Assembly (NCBI RefSeq): GCF_030380735.1
Contig: NZ_JAUDRZ010000029.1
Span: 22,653 to 86,652 of the forward strand
Source: Rhizobium sp. S152
GTDB taxonomy: Bacteria > Pseudomonadota > Alphaproteobacteria > Rhizobiales > Rhizobiaceae
DNA length: 64,000 nt
Reading direction: 5' to 3'
Made by a program: the position numbers and the translations under genes. This document shows, piece by piece, positions 1-8,754 of this stretch (position 1 is its first letter; every line of letters begins with the position of its first letter). Under the pieces are notes generated by a model. It saw only the letters and a list, made by a program, of their open reading frames with translations. It was not told where the DNA came from and made no database searches.

Positions 1-1539
1 TTCCGTCCCCTGCAGGCTTGGGGCATCTCCATCCGCAAAAGCGAACCCTTCTCCGTCATGCCAACGGCTCAATCCCCGCGTGATGATGTTTCGCGCGATA
101 GCTTCGCCGTCGCTACGACGATAGTCAGTTTGACGGCCGATGAGAAGGAGAGGGTGGATTGTATCAAGGAGATTGCACGCCGTATATTTCCGTCCCTCGA
201 AGCCTCGGTGATTGCGATAGTTCAGAACCACAGTCTCGAACGACGTTTGCGGCATCGGAAGCGGTACTCCGAATTGGGCATAGGTACCTCGAGTAAGGCG
301 ATAGAACCCGTTAACGGGCTGGAGCCATCCTTCCAGCGGGGTTGCCTCCCCCCAAACTCCCGTCGCGCGGTCCGCATTGCGGGTTAGCCAATCGAAAAGG
401 GCTTTCTTTGGTTGCTCCACCTCGAAATAGCGCGCGTTGAAATACATCGCTGTCCCGATCGCGTCCACGACGCTTCCGGCAGACCAAGCCGATGTCGACC
501 ACGGCAATGAGTCGAGCCATTCATGCAGTTCTCCCGCGTCGATCTGCACCGCGGCGATTGGCCGAGCAGGGCGGGAACCGAGCGCTTCAAGCGCGTAGCC
601 GACCGCGAGCACATTGTAGAGCGCCTTGGGATCTTGCCTCAATACGATTCCTTCCCTCGCCATGAAGCCTTCAGGGAAGAGCCCGGTCTCGCGATGCTGC
701 AAGCTCTGCAGCCGTTCGATAACGGCCGCTTTATCCAGTCCCGGAGGCAGCGATCCGAAACCCGCCGCGATCTCGATCGCGTCGCACAGGTGACGGGCAG
801 CAGGCCGCTTGACGCCATCGGATTCGAGCGACTCGAAGGTCTCCTCCGTCCTCCAGCGTTCCAGTATCTCCGGCCATTGGCGCTTCGCCTTTTCGCCGAG
901 CTTCTCCAGCGTGGCGGCAACGCCATCATGCAGCTGTCGGCCCTGTGCGCCGCGCACGCGAATGACACGGGCAGGGACACCGCCGGCAATGGCCATCGGC
1001 GGGATTGAACCAGAGACCACGGCGCCTGCGGCAATTACCGCGCCGTCGCCGATCACGGCGCCGTCGAGAACAACGGCGTTGGCTCCGATCCAGACGTCGT
1101 CACCGATCACGATCCCTTTGCTTGTGACTTTCTGACGATGGATCGGAGTGGAGGGATCGTCAAATCCATGGTTGAAGCCGACGATCGAGACATGCGAGGC
1201 GATGCGTACGCCGTCGCCGCAGGATACTTTACCCGACACGCAGGCATACGGATTAATCGTGCAGTCGGCGCCAAGCGTGATCTCGCCCCTGACCAGTGCG
1301 TGCCCCGCGATCCAGGAACGCTCGCCCATCCTGAGCCGTTCGGTGAAGACGGCGGCGTGTTCGGCGATATACGACGTCTCTGCGAACTCTGCCCCGCAAT
1401 TTCGCTGGAGTTCCGTCTTCCGAGCGAGGTGAGCTGGATTGCGAAGATCGGCAGCGACGCGCTCCCACGGCAGAAATTGCAGCCTGCGTGCTTCCTTGGC
1501 GTCTTCCGTGGACACATTCGAACTCTTTGCGTGATCCAT
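1..1539 (-). CDS. Hexapeptide-repeat acetyltransferase with C-terminal helical domain (3' end outside window)
   Basis: The frame is open for 513 codons from the ATG at 1539 to base 1, so the gene runs off the left edge. A purine-rich GGGGAAG lies just upstream of the ATG. Residues ~70-200 carry left-handed beta-helix hexapeptide repeats ending in GDDVWIGANAVVLDGAVIGD and IPPMAIAGGVPARVIR, the signature of acetyl-CoA dependent O-acetyltransferases of the maltose/galactoside acetyltransferase type. The His of SIVGFNHGFDDP is the likely catalytic base. About 300 further residues form a helical region rich in Trp and Arg (for example GVWGEATPLEGWLQPVNG), which resembles an alpha/alpha-toroid; I cannot assign it. 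The gene follows the sugar-binding protein by 20 bases, so it is probably cotranscribed. The inferred role is acetylation of a sugar or glycan handled by this operon; the acceptor is unknown. Confidence 0.75.
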   Translation of the reverse strand, partial: MDHAKSSNVSTEDAKEARRLQFLPWERVAADLRNPAHLARKTELQRNCGAEFAETSYIAEHAAVFTERLRMGERSWIAGHALVRGEITLGADCTINPYACVSGKVSCGDGVRIASHVSIVGFNHGFDDPSTPIHRQKVTSKGIVIGDDVWIGANAVVLDGAVIGDGAVIAAGAVVSGSIPPMAIAGGVPARVIRVRGAQGRQLHDGVAATLEKLGEKAKRQWPEILERWRTEETFESLESDGVKRPAARHLCDAIEIAAGFGSLPPGLDKAAVIERLQSLQHRETGLFPEGFMAREGIVLRQDPKALYNVLAVGYALEALGSRPARPIAAVQIDAGELHEWLDSLPWSTSAWSAGSVVDAIGTAMYFNARYFEVEQPKKALFDWLTRNADRATGVWGEATPLEGWLQPVNGFYRLTRGTYAQFGVPLPMPQTSFETVVLNYRNHRGFEGRKYTACNLLDTIHPLLLIGRQTDYRRSDGEAIARNIITRGLSRWHDGEGFAFADGDAPSLQGTE

Positions 1540-1559
1540 ATGCTTCCCCGCGAGACGGT

Positions 1560-2828
1560 TTAACCGCCAAGTATGCGCTTGCCTTCGGACATGAGCTGCT
1601 TGGCCGCATCAGACGGCGTGATCTGTTCGAAGGCAAGGGCGTCGGCGGTTGCTGTGAGCACCTGCTGCGAAAACTCGGCAGCACCTATCGGAATGGCAGG
1701 CGGATAGGCGCCAACCCGGTGTTTCAAAGATACGATGTAATCGATCGCCTGCTTCGATACCTTTTCGCCGGCTGCTGCGACATCGCTTTGTATCTTCGTG
1801 TTTACCGGAACGCCTCGCTCGGTTCCGAGAGAGTGACCGGCACTTGCGTTATTTACGAAGAAGTCGATGAACTTGGCAGCAGTCTCGGGCGACTTGGACC
1901 ATGGCGAGATCGACCACAATGTCGACGGCCGATAGAACAATCCTGACGGTGCGGCACTATCCCTGATCGGCAAGGAGCCAATCGACATCTCCGACTTCGC
2001 CAGAGCGCTATAACCCGCGAGCTGATTGGAGTAGGCGAACGCCATTACGGCATTGCCGGTCGCGACGGGATTGGTCTCGATGTTTCCCTTGTCGAGCGCT
2101 TGAATGTCGGCTGTTGCGCATCCCCCGGCCTTGGCCATTTGATCCCAGTAATCGAACCATTCCGCGGCATCGGCTTCCTCGAAGCCAAGATGGCCATCCT
2201 GCGTGAAGAGCGTCTTGCCGCGTTGCCGCAGCCAGACCTCGAACACGAAGCTGTATCGCGCGCCGTTACCCACGGCAAAGACGTTGCCGGAGCCGACCGC
2301 CTTCCTGAAGCCGATGCAGATCGACTTGAATTGCTCCCACGTCGTAGAAGCGGTGGGAACCGCAACGCCCGCTTTCTCAAGCGCTTCGTTGTTCACAATC
2401 AAGGCTGCAGCGTTCAGTGAGGTGGGAATGCCTGTCAGCTTGCCGTCTACCGTTCCAAGCTGCAGCGCTCCGGGCGCAAAATCCTGTGATTTGATTATGC
2501 TGTCTGTGAAAGGCGCCAGGTCGAGCGTTGCGCCGCGGCGCGAATAGTCTGCAAAAGTGACCGGCTCCAGGGCGAAGACGTCTGGAACGTTGCGACCCGC
2601 AACCATGGTGCTCAGCTTCACCCAATAATCCGCAGTCGCGACCTGTCCGGTGAGCGTGACGCCCGGCGCTGCAGCTTCGAATTGCTTTATCACGTCACCT
2701 GTTCGTTTTGCTCGATCAGGATTCCCCCACCAGAAGACTCTGAGAACCTTATCGGCGGCATGAACTCCGCTGAAATCAACGAAAGCAGTGGCAAGTGCAG
2801 TTGCGATGAACTGTCTGCGTCTCAGCAT
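1560..2828 (-). CDS. Sugar ABC transporter substrate-binding protein (SBP_bac_1 family)
   Basis: This is a 422-residue extracellular solute-binding protein of the carbohydrate (CUT1) class. I chose the ATG at 2828 because GGGAGGGG lies directly before it; an ATG 18 bases upstream would translate the ribosome binding site itself. The N-terminus MLRRRQFIATALATAF looks like a Tat or Sec signal ending near VHAADK. The mature start VLRVFWWGNPDRAKRTGDVI and a later GxGxxY-type segment fit the family. The protein would bind a sugar in the periplasm. No permease or ATPase is visible nearby, so the remaining transporter subunits lie beyond the left edge or elsewhere. The acetyltransferase follows downstream and a LacI regulator is divergent. 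Confidence 0.85.
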   Translation of the reverse strand: MLRRRQFIATALATAFVDFSGVHAADKVLRVFWWGNPDRAKRTGDVIKQFEAAAPGVTLTGQVATADYWVKLSTMVAGRNVPDVFALEPVTFADYSRRGATLDLAPFTDSIIKSQDFAPGALQLGTVDGKLTGIPTSLNAAALIVNNEALEKAGVAVPTASTTWEQFKSICIGFRKAVGSGNVFAVGNGARYSFVFEVWLRQRGKTLFTQDGHLGFEEADAAEWFDYWDQMAKAGGCATADIQALDKGNIETNPVATGNAVMAFAYSNQLAGYSALAKSEMSIGSLPIRDSAAPSGLFYRPSTLWSISPWSKSPETAAKFIDFFVNNASAGHSLGTERGVPVNTKIQSDVAAAGEKVSKQAIDYIVSLKHRVGAYPPAIPIGAAEFSQQVLTATADALAFEQITPSDAAKQLMSEGKRILGG

Positions 2829-2907
2829 CTTCCCCTCCCAGGTCAATGCCCCCGCCTATGCGGTGACGAATGCAACATATACGAAAATTTATGCAATAAA
2901 AGAAATA

Positions 2908-2934
2908 TTTCGCAAAATTGCGAAATTTTCGCAA
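2908..2934. promoter_or_regulatory. Candidate LacI-type operator, three alternating half-sites
   Basis: TTTCGCAA (2908-2915), TTGCGAAA (2918-2925) and TTTCGCAA (2927-2934) lie in tandem, giving two overlapping perfect 8-bp inverted repeats with centres of 2 bp and 1 bp. They sit in the AT-rich gap between the divergent binding-protein and LacI-family genes. The repeats are directly visible. That the adjacent LacI protein binds here is inference. Confidence 0.6.
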
Positions 2935-2992
2935 TTTTTGGATTGCTGGTGACTGATTGAATCTCGTGCTAGATCATCCGAGAGGAGAGCCG

Positions 2993-4039
2993 ATGACGCG
3001 CAGATCAAGAATTTCCGACATAGCCCAGGCTGCCGGCGTCTCGGTTGCTTCGGTGTCGAAGGCACTGAACAATCGCTCCGGCGTCGGCCTTGAGAGTAGA
3101 GAGCGAATTCTGGAGGCGGCGGCCCGGCTCGATTACAAGCCCAAGACCGCGGAAGCCCACGAGGCCTTTCCTCGCGGGGTAACCCTCGTTACCACCGCGG
3201 CGCTCTACCACAACTCGCAGTTCTACGAAGGAATAATCCAAGGTGCTTTGGATGCGGCGAGAGAGGCCGGCGTTGCCGCCGAGGTCCATCTTCTCACACC
3301 GAATATCGAGACCGGGAGCGTCAACGTCGAGAGCCTCGCTGCGGAAGAGGGTGCCTGCCTTCTTCTCGTCGGCCTTGATCATCCGGTCTTGATCGAACAG
3401 GTCGTCAGGAGCCGGGCACCTGCCGTGATCGTGAACGGAATAGATCGAACCATGCGGCTGTCCTGTGTGCTCCCGGATAACCGTTCCGCTGGCTGGCTGG
3501 CAACGACGCGGCTCCTGTCGGAGGGGCATACCGAAATTGTGCATGTCAGTCGGTTGTTCCGGACGTCGCTGAAGGAACGCTTCGATGGTTTTCGCGATGC
3601 GATGCAGGAGGCGGGCATTGCGATCAATCCGGACAGGCACCTGCTCGATTTGTCCACGGCGGGGTTCCTGGAGTTCGATACCTCCACCGCGCTGCTGGAA
3701 GCGATGCGACAGAAGCGCTTCTCCAAAGCGACAGCCTTCGTCTGCAGCAATGACATCATGGCGCTGGGGGTCATGGATGGGCTTCGCGCCCAAGGTGCCA
3801 GCATACCAGCCGATTACTCGGTCGTAGGGATGGACGACATCTCCATTGCCCGTCACAGCAATCCGCCATTGACGACATTGAGGATCGAGCGGGAGGAGCT
3901 TGGGCGCGTCGGATGGGAGATATTGCGGGAACGCGTTCTCAATCGCGAGGCACGGACTTGCAGGCTTGGGCTGGCGGTCCAGCTGATCGAGCGGGGATCG
4001 ATCGGGGCTCCTCGGGTCTATCTTCGGGCGCCGCGTTGA
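2993..4039 (+). CDS. LacI-family transcriptional regulator
   Basis: This is a 348-residue repressor-type protein. The ATG at 2993 is preceded by GAGGAGAG; the in-frame ATG at 2957 lacks such a site. Residues 1-50 form the LacI helix-turn-helix (ISDIAQAAGVSVASVSKALN), followed by the hinge (RILEAAARLDYKPK) and a periplasmic-binding-like effector domain (~60-340) with the typical FVCSNDIMALGVMDGLR and VVGMDDISIARHSNPPLTTL segments. It is divergent from the sugar-binding protein and acetyltransferase genes and presumably represses them until a sugar binds. The effector is unknown. Confidence 0.88.
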   Translation: MTRRSRISDIAQAAGVSVASVSKALNNRSGVGLESRERILEAAARLDYKPKTAEAHEAFPRGVTLVTTAALYHNSQFYEGIIQGALDAAREAGVAAEVHLLTPNIETGSVNVESLAAEEGACLLLVGLDHPVLIEQVVRSRAPAVIVNGIDRTMRLSCVLPDNRSAGWLATTRLLSEGHTEIVHVSRLFRTSLKERFDGFRDAMQEAGIAINPDRHLLDLSTAGFLEFDTSTALLEAMRQKRFSKATAFVCSNDIMALGVMDGLRAQGASIPADYSVVGMDDISIARHSNPPLTTLRIEREELGRVGWEILRERVLNREARTCRLGLAVQLIERGSIGAPRVYLRAPR

Positions 4040-4095
4040 GTATTATCTGACCTTGGGGTGCTGTTTGATGCAGCTTCGTTAATTTGCACTAGGCT

Positions 4096-4600
4096 GTGGT
4101 GACAATTCAACGATCCAGGATGCCATTCGAGTCGCAAATCAGATTCAACGCTGACTTTTGGAGGTTGGTGACGGATGGTCAGGCTCTTCGAGATGTCCAG
4201 TGGGAGCGGCTGAAGCCGTTTGTGACCTGTGGTCCAAAAGTAGGCGCGGTGGTCGCAGTGATTGGCGCCGGTTCTTCGACGCGATATTGTGGCTTGCCCG
4301 GTCCGAGGCGCGCTGGCGTGATCTGACGGAAGACCGTTTCGGCCTCTATCAGACGGTCAAACGGCGATGTTACTGTTGGATCGAGCAGGGCATATTCGAC
4401 CGGATTTTCGAAGCAGTTCCTGTCGATCCAGCGGTGGAGTGTTTGTCCATCGACGCCACCTTTATCCGGGCGTGGGCCCAAGCCGCCGGCAGGCGACGAA
4501 AAAGGGAGCGAAAACCTAGGCTCTCGGCTGCTCCCCGAGGTGGATTGGCAGCTAAATCCATGCGACAGTCGATGCATTGGGATTGTCAGTTCGCTTTCAA
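4096..4600 (+). pseudogene. IS5-family transposase remnant
   Basis: Homology to IS5-group transposases is spread over two frames. The clearest part reads SDWRRFFDAILWLARSEARW, then RFGLYQTVKRRCYCWIEQGIFDRIFEAV, then DATFIRAWAQAAG. The start (WERLKPFV near 4200) is in another frame, so there is at least one frameshift, and the C-terminal half with the last catalytic residue is absent. The remnant runs into the decayed TPR gene on the opposite strand near 4600. It is not functional. Confidence 0.7.
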
Positions 4601-5238
4601 CTCGGCCCTGGACAACAGAATGACATGGCATCGGCTTGGCCAGTCGACATAGGCCGCCGATCCAGCTGTGGGACTACCCTTCCATCGTCTGCTGATCGCA
4701 CGGACAAAACCTTCACTAGATGCTTTTGTGTCCGCGTGACGGTCAAGCATCGCATAAAACGCCGCGCGCCACGCAAGATCGCGCGTGTCCCTATCAGGTG
4801 TCGAAAACGTCCGTTGTTCGAGAAGAAGGGCGGCTTCTCGGTAGCGACCAGCCAAGAATGAAAACCGCGCTTTGTAGTAGTTTTACCAATTGGATGCAGT
4901 GGGTTTAGTCGGCAGGCCATATCGGCAACATCCAAACCACGCTCCGGGCGGCCGACCGCTCCCTGCATCGCCGACCACAAAATTAGTATCGCGGCGTCGT
5001 TTGGGTTCATAGCCCCCGCCAGCTCGAGGTGACGCTCCGTTCGCTTGAAGGCATGCCAGATCATGGAAATATAGCCGATCCTATACTGCAGCCTGGGATC
5101 GCCCGGGTCGAGCGAGAAAGCGGTCTCGGCCGGTCGAAGCGCTCGGATCCTGCTCTCGTCCCGCCCGCGCGGAATACCGATTCCGCTTTCCGAGGGACGA
5201 CCAAGGTAGATTGGCGCAGCCAAGACAAATCTCGTCAA
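4601..5238 (-). pseudogene. TPR-domain (adenylate-cyclase-type) protein remnant
   Basis: Two minus frames together resemble the C-terminal TPR region of rhizobial adenylate/guanylate cyclase-like proteins. 5238-~4870 reads AETAFSLDPGDPRLQYRIGY and AMNPNDAAILILWSAMQGAV. 4855-~4601 continues in another frame with AGRYREAALLLEQRTFSTPD and DLAWRAAFYAMLDRHAD. The frame change near 4860 and the missing N-terminal cyclase or regulator domain show decay. The 3' end abuts the IS5 remnant, which may have disrupted it. Confidence 0.55.
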
Positions 5239-5292
5239 AAAGGCGCTGTCGCTGGTTCGAGCGCAGCGACGACGCTGGTTTTTCGCTACCGC

Positions 5293-5514
5293 TTAACGGC
5301 AGACGCGAGTGGTGCGCACGACGGTTCGGCCATGGTGGTGCGTGCGAACCTTTTTCACGAAGCACTTTTCGCGATGGTCACGCGGACGAACATGCCGCTC
5401 GTGGTGGTCGACACGCTCGACGGTGCGAACGGTCACGCTCGCGGCTTCGGAAGAGGATGTGAAAGAGAGGATGGAAGACGCCGCGATTACGGCGGCAAGA
5501 ACAAGATTTTTCAA
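5293..5514 (-). CDS. Small secreted His/Arg-rich protein
   Basis: This is a 73-residue protein if it starts at the TTG at 5514. That codon opens a clean signal peptide (KNLVLAAVIAASSILSFTSSSEAA) with a likely cleavage after SEAA. The mature part is short and basic, rich in Val, His and Arg (VERVDHHERHVRPRDHREK), with two Cys residues, one of them almost at the C-terminus. A longer in-frame ATG at 5700 would put ~60 unrelated residues before the signal and is unlikely. Small basic secreted proteins of this kind are common in rhizobia; the function is unknown. Confidence 0.5.
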   Translation of the reverse strand: MKNLVLAAVIAASSILSFTSSSEAASVTVRTVERVDHHERHVRPRDHREKCFVKKVRTHHHGRTVVRTTRVCR

Positions 5515-5898
5515 GAATGCCTCGCAAATAAATTGTGGTCGCGGTGCCGATAATGCCGATGTACCGCACAATGTTCCGTCAGGGTTAGACGATAATTGGC
5601 AGCATAGCGCGTGAGGACGCACCAAGTTGTGCTGTACCAGCTGGATATGTCGTCCTACGAGTTCGTTCACCAGGGCTAGGGCCGAAGGCTTTCTGAACAC
5701 GAGACAGTCGCGATCGTGTCTAGCTTAGCCTGTCTTCCGCAACTTGGCCTTCTGACCGGTTCAGCCAATCTCATGACGTTGCCACGCGTGGCAGACTCGC
5801 TTGCAGGGCGCATGGAGGTCGTTCGATTGCTGCCGCTCGCGCAAAGCGAGATCAGAACGGCTGGCAGCAGCTTCCTGCGCGAAGCCTTTCAAAATTAA

Positions 5899-6165
5899 GA
5901 CAAGGCCGGAGAGCCAATCTTCGGAGACGACCTTGTGGCTGCTGTTCTGGCAGGGGATATCCCGAGGGATTGGGCCGCAAGACCGTGAGCCGCGGACAGG
6001 ACTGGTATGCGGCCTATATCCAGGCGATCGTTCAACGCGACGTTCGCGATGTCGCGCAAATCGAGTAGATTGCTCAAATGCCGCGCCTGCTGCGCATTTT
6101 GGCAGAGCATTCGGGGCAGCTCGTGAACTAATTCTGGAATTGGCATTCTTGAACCTTGCAAGACT
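5899..6165 (+). pseudogene. DUF4143 AAA ATPase fragment
   Basis: Translated across one frameshift near 5952, this reads GEPIFGDDLVAAVLAG and then GYPEGLGRK, DWYAAYIQAIVQRDVRDVAQ, MPRLLRILAEHSGQLVN. This is the C-terminal DUF4143 region of the archaeal-type ATP-binding protein family. Two in-frame stops (after AQIE and LVN) and loss of the ATPase core make it a clear relic. No intact copy is present in the window. Confidence 0.6.
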
Positions 6166-6626
6166 TCGATGATAGTGGGCCTCGGGTTCCATTCCCTTCA
6201 AGGCAATATGCTCGGTAAACATTCGCAAGACGCTGTCTGCCAGTCGCTCGGGCTAGCCTGCCAATTTACCAGTGCAGCGTTCGGCGAGATTCTGCATAAG
6301 TGCCGTGCTCCGTCTGCCCTGCATTGCAGATTTCACTAGGGCGTTCGCTGGCTTGCGCCTTGGGCTTTCGGAGAGCTAGCGCTCCACCTCGAACGGATAA
6401 TCTACTCATGTCCGTAGGAGCGGGCTGTTGGAATTGTGAATATTGCCCAGCACAGCAAATGTATCGCTCCGCTACTGCGGGGCGATCGCGAAATCACCGC
6501 TCACATCAGCCCCCTCCGGCGAGGCAGGATCGCCAGCGGGAAGTTCAGGGTACGCCGGCCTCATCGAAGATGGATGCCAGCCAAATTTTGAACGGGATGG
6601 CGCCAAAAGCAGCCACGTTACCGCCT
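6166..6626. other. Gene-less interval
   Basis: I find no supportable gene here. A short stretch (6551-6608) translates as YAGLIEDGCQPNFERDGAK and resembles a stretch at 61642-61698; both look like relics of the same unidentified coding sequence. Confidence 0.4.
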
Positions 6627-7157
6627 CTATTGCCCGGGAAATTCAAGCTTCCTTACGTCGTAACCGAGTTGTTTTGCCTTGCGGGTCATCATGTTCAACT
6701 TTGCCTTTGACGGCACGGTGCGCGCGTAGATCCAAAGGTTGCGCATCTTAGGATCGGCACTGATGAACCACGCTTTGTCGGGGGATGTGTAAAGGACCCA
6801 GTAATTGAACGTTATGAAAAAAGGGTAGCGGACGCGCATCTTGGCATTTCCGTACCCGAGGTCGAGGATCCGTCCATCGCCATTGACGGTCTTCAGTCGT
6901 CCGCCGGGGGTGGCGACGTGGCAACCGTCTTCCACCTGGACCTCGCCCCGCTTCTTTCCGAGTTTGTAGGTCGAGTAGCCCGCAACGCAGCCATCGGTCA
7001 GCCACATGGGCCGGCGGCCGATCTCAAGCCATGTTCCATGATAGTGGTCTATACCGACCGCAACTGGTCGCGGTTCGACCTCGGCCGACGTGGCTGGGCT
7101 AAACGATGACATCAGTGCGACTGCCGTAGCAAAACACCAGTAAGAGATCTTCTGCAT
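6627..7157 (-). CDS. Lipocalin-family secreted protein
   Basis: This is a 176-residue protein starting at the ATG at 7157, preceded by GGGAGCGAAAG. The signal peptide is MQKISYWCFATAVALMSSFSPATSA. The mature protein opens with the lipocalin G-x-W block (YHGTWLEIGRRP, where most bacterial lipocalins have YxGxWYEIAR) and continues with a barrel-like pattern including GRILDLGYGNAKMRVRYPFF and YWVLYTSPDKAWFISADP. No lipobox is present, so it should be soluble in the periplasm rather than an outer-membrane lipoprotein like Blc. It sits downstream of CFA-synthase-like and DUF1295 genes, which suggests binding of a lipid made by that group. The ligand is unknown. Confidence 0.72.
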   Translation of the reverse strand: MQKISYWCFATAVALMSSFSPATSAEVEPRPVAVGIDHYHGTWLEIGRRPMWLTDGCVAGYSTYKLGKKRGEVQVEDGCHVATPGGRLKTVNGDGRILDLGYGNAKMRVRYPFFITFNYWVLYTSPDKAWFISADPKMRNLWIYARTVPSKAKLNMMTRKAKQLGYDVRKLEFPGQ

Positions 7158-7201
7158 CTTTCGCTCCCATTCATTCAGGCTGTCATCCGATTGGATTGTC
7201 T

Positions 7202-7729
7202 TCAAGTCCTCGGTATTCCCGCATAGCGTAGGGCAATAAACGCCAACAAGCTGGCGACGGCGAAGGCATTCAAGTTGAAGAGGGTGCCGAATTCCAGTGC
7301 AGTCCAAATATGTAGTGGCGCACCGATAAATTTGCGCGAGAACACGAACACGGCAAAGACGAGAACAGCCATTCCACGTTGCCACCACTTTTCGTCTGCT
7401 CGGAATGACAGCCCGACAAGCATGATGCAGGCGGCGAAGTACAATTCCGTGCCCGAAGCCGAGCCGAAGAGCTTCGTCTCGAACAAGGTGTCGACCGCGC
7501 CGATCAGGGGTAGCGCGATCCGGGCTGATAGCGAAGATCGTCTGGCCACGAACGGGATCGTCAAGAAAAGCGGGGCGAGGAGCAATGTGCCGAGCGATGC
7601 CGACACGCCATCGCCGACCAGATACCAGATATAGACAGGATAGAAGGGCTTATTCAACACGATCACCCAGGCAACCGTCACGGTTGCCTGGGTGATCGGA
7701 TCGAGCTGATTGCGCGCCTGTGACATCAT
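7202..7729 (-). CDS. Polytopic inner-membrane protein of unknown function
   Basis: This 175-residue protein has about five hydrophobic segments (residues ~18-38, 45-62, 90-106, 118-136, 150-168) and no recognisable catalytic motif. Its start overlaps the end of the CFA-synthase-like gene by four bases (ATGA), so translation is coupled. I do not recognise the family with certainty; small membrane proteins of about this size recur beside CFA-synthase/DUF1295 gene groups. A role in membrane lipid modification is inferred from context only. Confidence 0.7.
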   Translation of the reverse strand: MMSQARNQLDPITQATVTVAWVIVLNKPFYPVYIWYLVGDGVSASLGTLLLAPLFLTIPFVARRSSLSARIALPLIGAVDTLFETKLFGSASGTELYFAACIMLVGLSFRADEKWWQRGMAVLVFAVFVFSRKFIGAPLHIWTALEFGTLFNLNAFAVASLLAFIALRYAGIPRT

Positions 7730-8754
7730 GGGGCCGGCGCCAGCAGATAATGACCGACACCCCAGACTTTGCCGTTGTCATGCCCGAAGAGGCCAGCCGT
7801 CGACAGGAAGAATAGCCGCCAGCGGCGCATCCAGATGGCTGCATTCTCGCCATACACCTTTGCAAGGATAGGTTGTATCCGATCGATGTCGCGGTCAAAA
7901 TTCGCAAGCCAGTCCAGCGCCGTCCGGCGATAATGTGTTCCCGACCAACGCCATTCCTGCTGTACCTTGAACAGATCGCCGAATCGGTGCGGCAGGTCGT
8001 GGGCGGGCATGATCCCACCCGTGAAGAAGTGCTGGGCAATCCAGTCGGATGGGTCATTCGGGTCGAACCTGTAGGAGCGGTCCTTGTGAGTGAAGACATG
8101 CAGGAAAAGTCTGCCGCCAGGCTTCAACCAACTACGTACACGTTTGAGAAGCATTCGCCAGTTGGACATGTGCTCGAACATTTCCACGGACACGACACGG
8201 TCAAACTGGATATCCGTGGTGAAATGGTTCATGTCGGCGGTGATGATCTCGAGGTTCGGCAGGCCATCCCGTCGTGCAATGTCGAGAATATGGGCGCGCT
8301 GCGAGGCCGAGTTCGATACGCTAGTGATGCGTGAATTCGGAAAGCGTCGTGCGAGATAAAGCGAAAGCGAACCCCATCCACAACCCAATTCTAGGATTGT
8401 CATGCCATCCTCGATCGCAGCATTCGCAACCGTCTCCGCGAGCGCCAGCATTTCTGCGTCCGCTAGCGTATTATCGGGCGTCAGGTAAAGGCAACAGGAA
8501 TATTTGCGTTGCGGGCCAAGGGCTATCGCAAAGAAGTCGGCCGGCACCTCATAGTGCTGCCGATTGGCCTCGTCGGTGTGGGTTGCGACTGGAAACCGGT
8601 TCATGATCTGGATGAAGTTGCGTTCACTATCCGTTGTCTTTGTCGCGAGCTTGCGCCTGGTGCGTGCGCAGAGAAAATCTATGCCGGCCAGTGTCATTGC
8701 GTCCGTGAGCGGCACGCGCTCCGCGGTGTTGATGGCGAGTGCCAGCATGTTCAT
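7726..8754 (-). CDS. Cyclopropane-fatty-acyl-phospholipid synthase-like SAM methyltransferase
   Basis: This 342-residue protein has the CmaS/Mycolic_acid_cyclopropane_synthase organisation. The N-terminal helical part contains the substrate-site motif QHYEVPADFFAIALGPQRKY. Next comes the SAM-binding motif I, MTILELGCGWGSLSLYLARR, then RVVSVEMFEHMSNW and a C-terminal FFLSTAGLFGH. The chemistry would be methyl or methylene transfer from SAM to an unsaturated fatty-acyl chain. The usual C-terminal extension is somewhat short compared with E. coli Cfa (382 aa). It overlaps the genes on either side (8751-8754 and 7726-7729), so DUF1295, this enzyme and the membrane protein form one tightly coupled operon. 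Confidence 0.85.
   Translation of the reverse strand: MNMLALAINTAERVPLTDAMTLAGIDFLCARTRRKLATKTTDSERNFIQIMNRFPVATHTDEANRQHYEVPADFFAIALGPQRKYSCCLYLTPDNTLADAEMLALAETVANAAIEDGMTILELGCGWGSLSLYLARRFPNSRITSVSNSASQRAHILDIARRDGLPNLEIITADMNHFTTDIQFDRVVSVEMFEHMSNWRMLLKRVRSWLKPGGRLFLHVFTHKDRSYRFDPNDPSDWIAQHFFTGGIMPAHDLPHRFGDLFKVQQEWRWSGTHYRRTALDWLANFDRDIDRIQPILAKVYGENAAIWMRRWRLFFLSTAGLFGHDNGKVWGVGHYLLAPAP

Noticed and set aside
523..1034. Open frames on both strands inside 1-1539
   Set aside because: They are shadows of the acetyltransferase, whose own frame is open to the window edge and has clear motifs.
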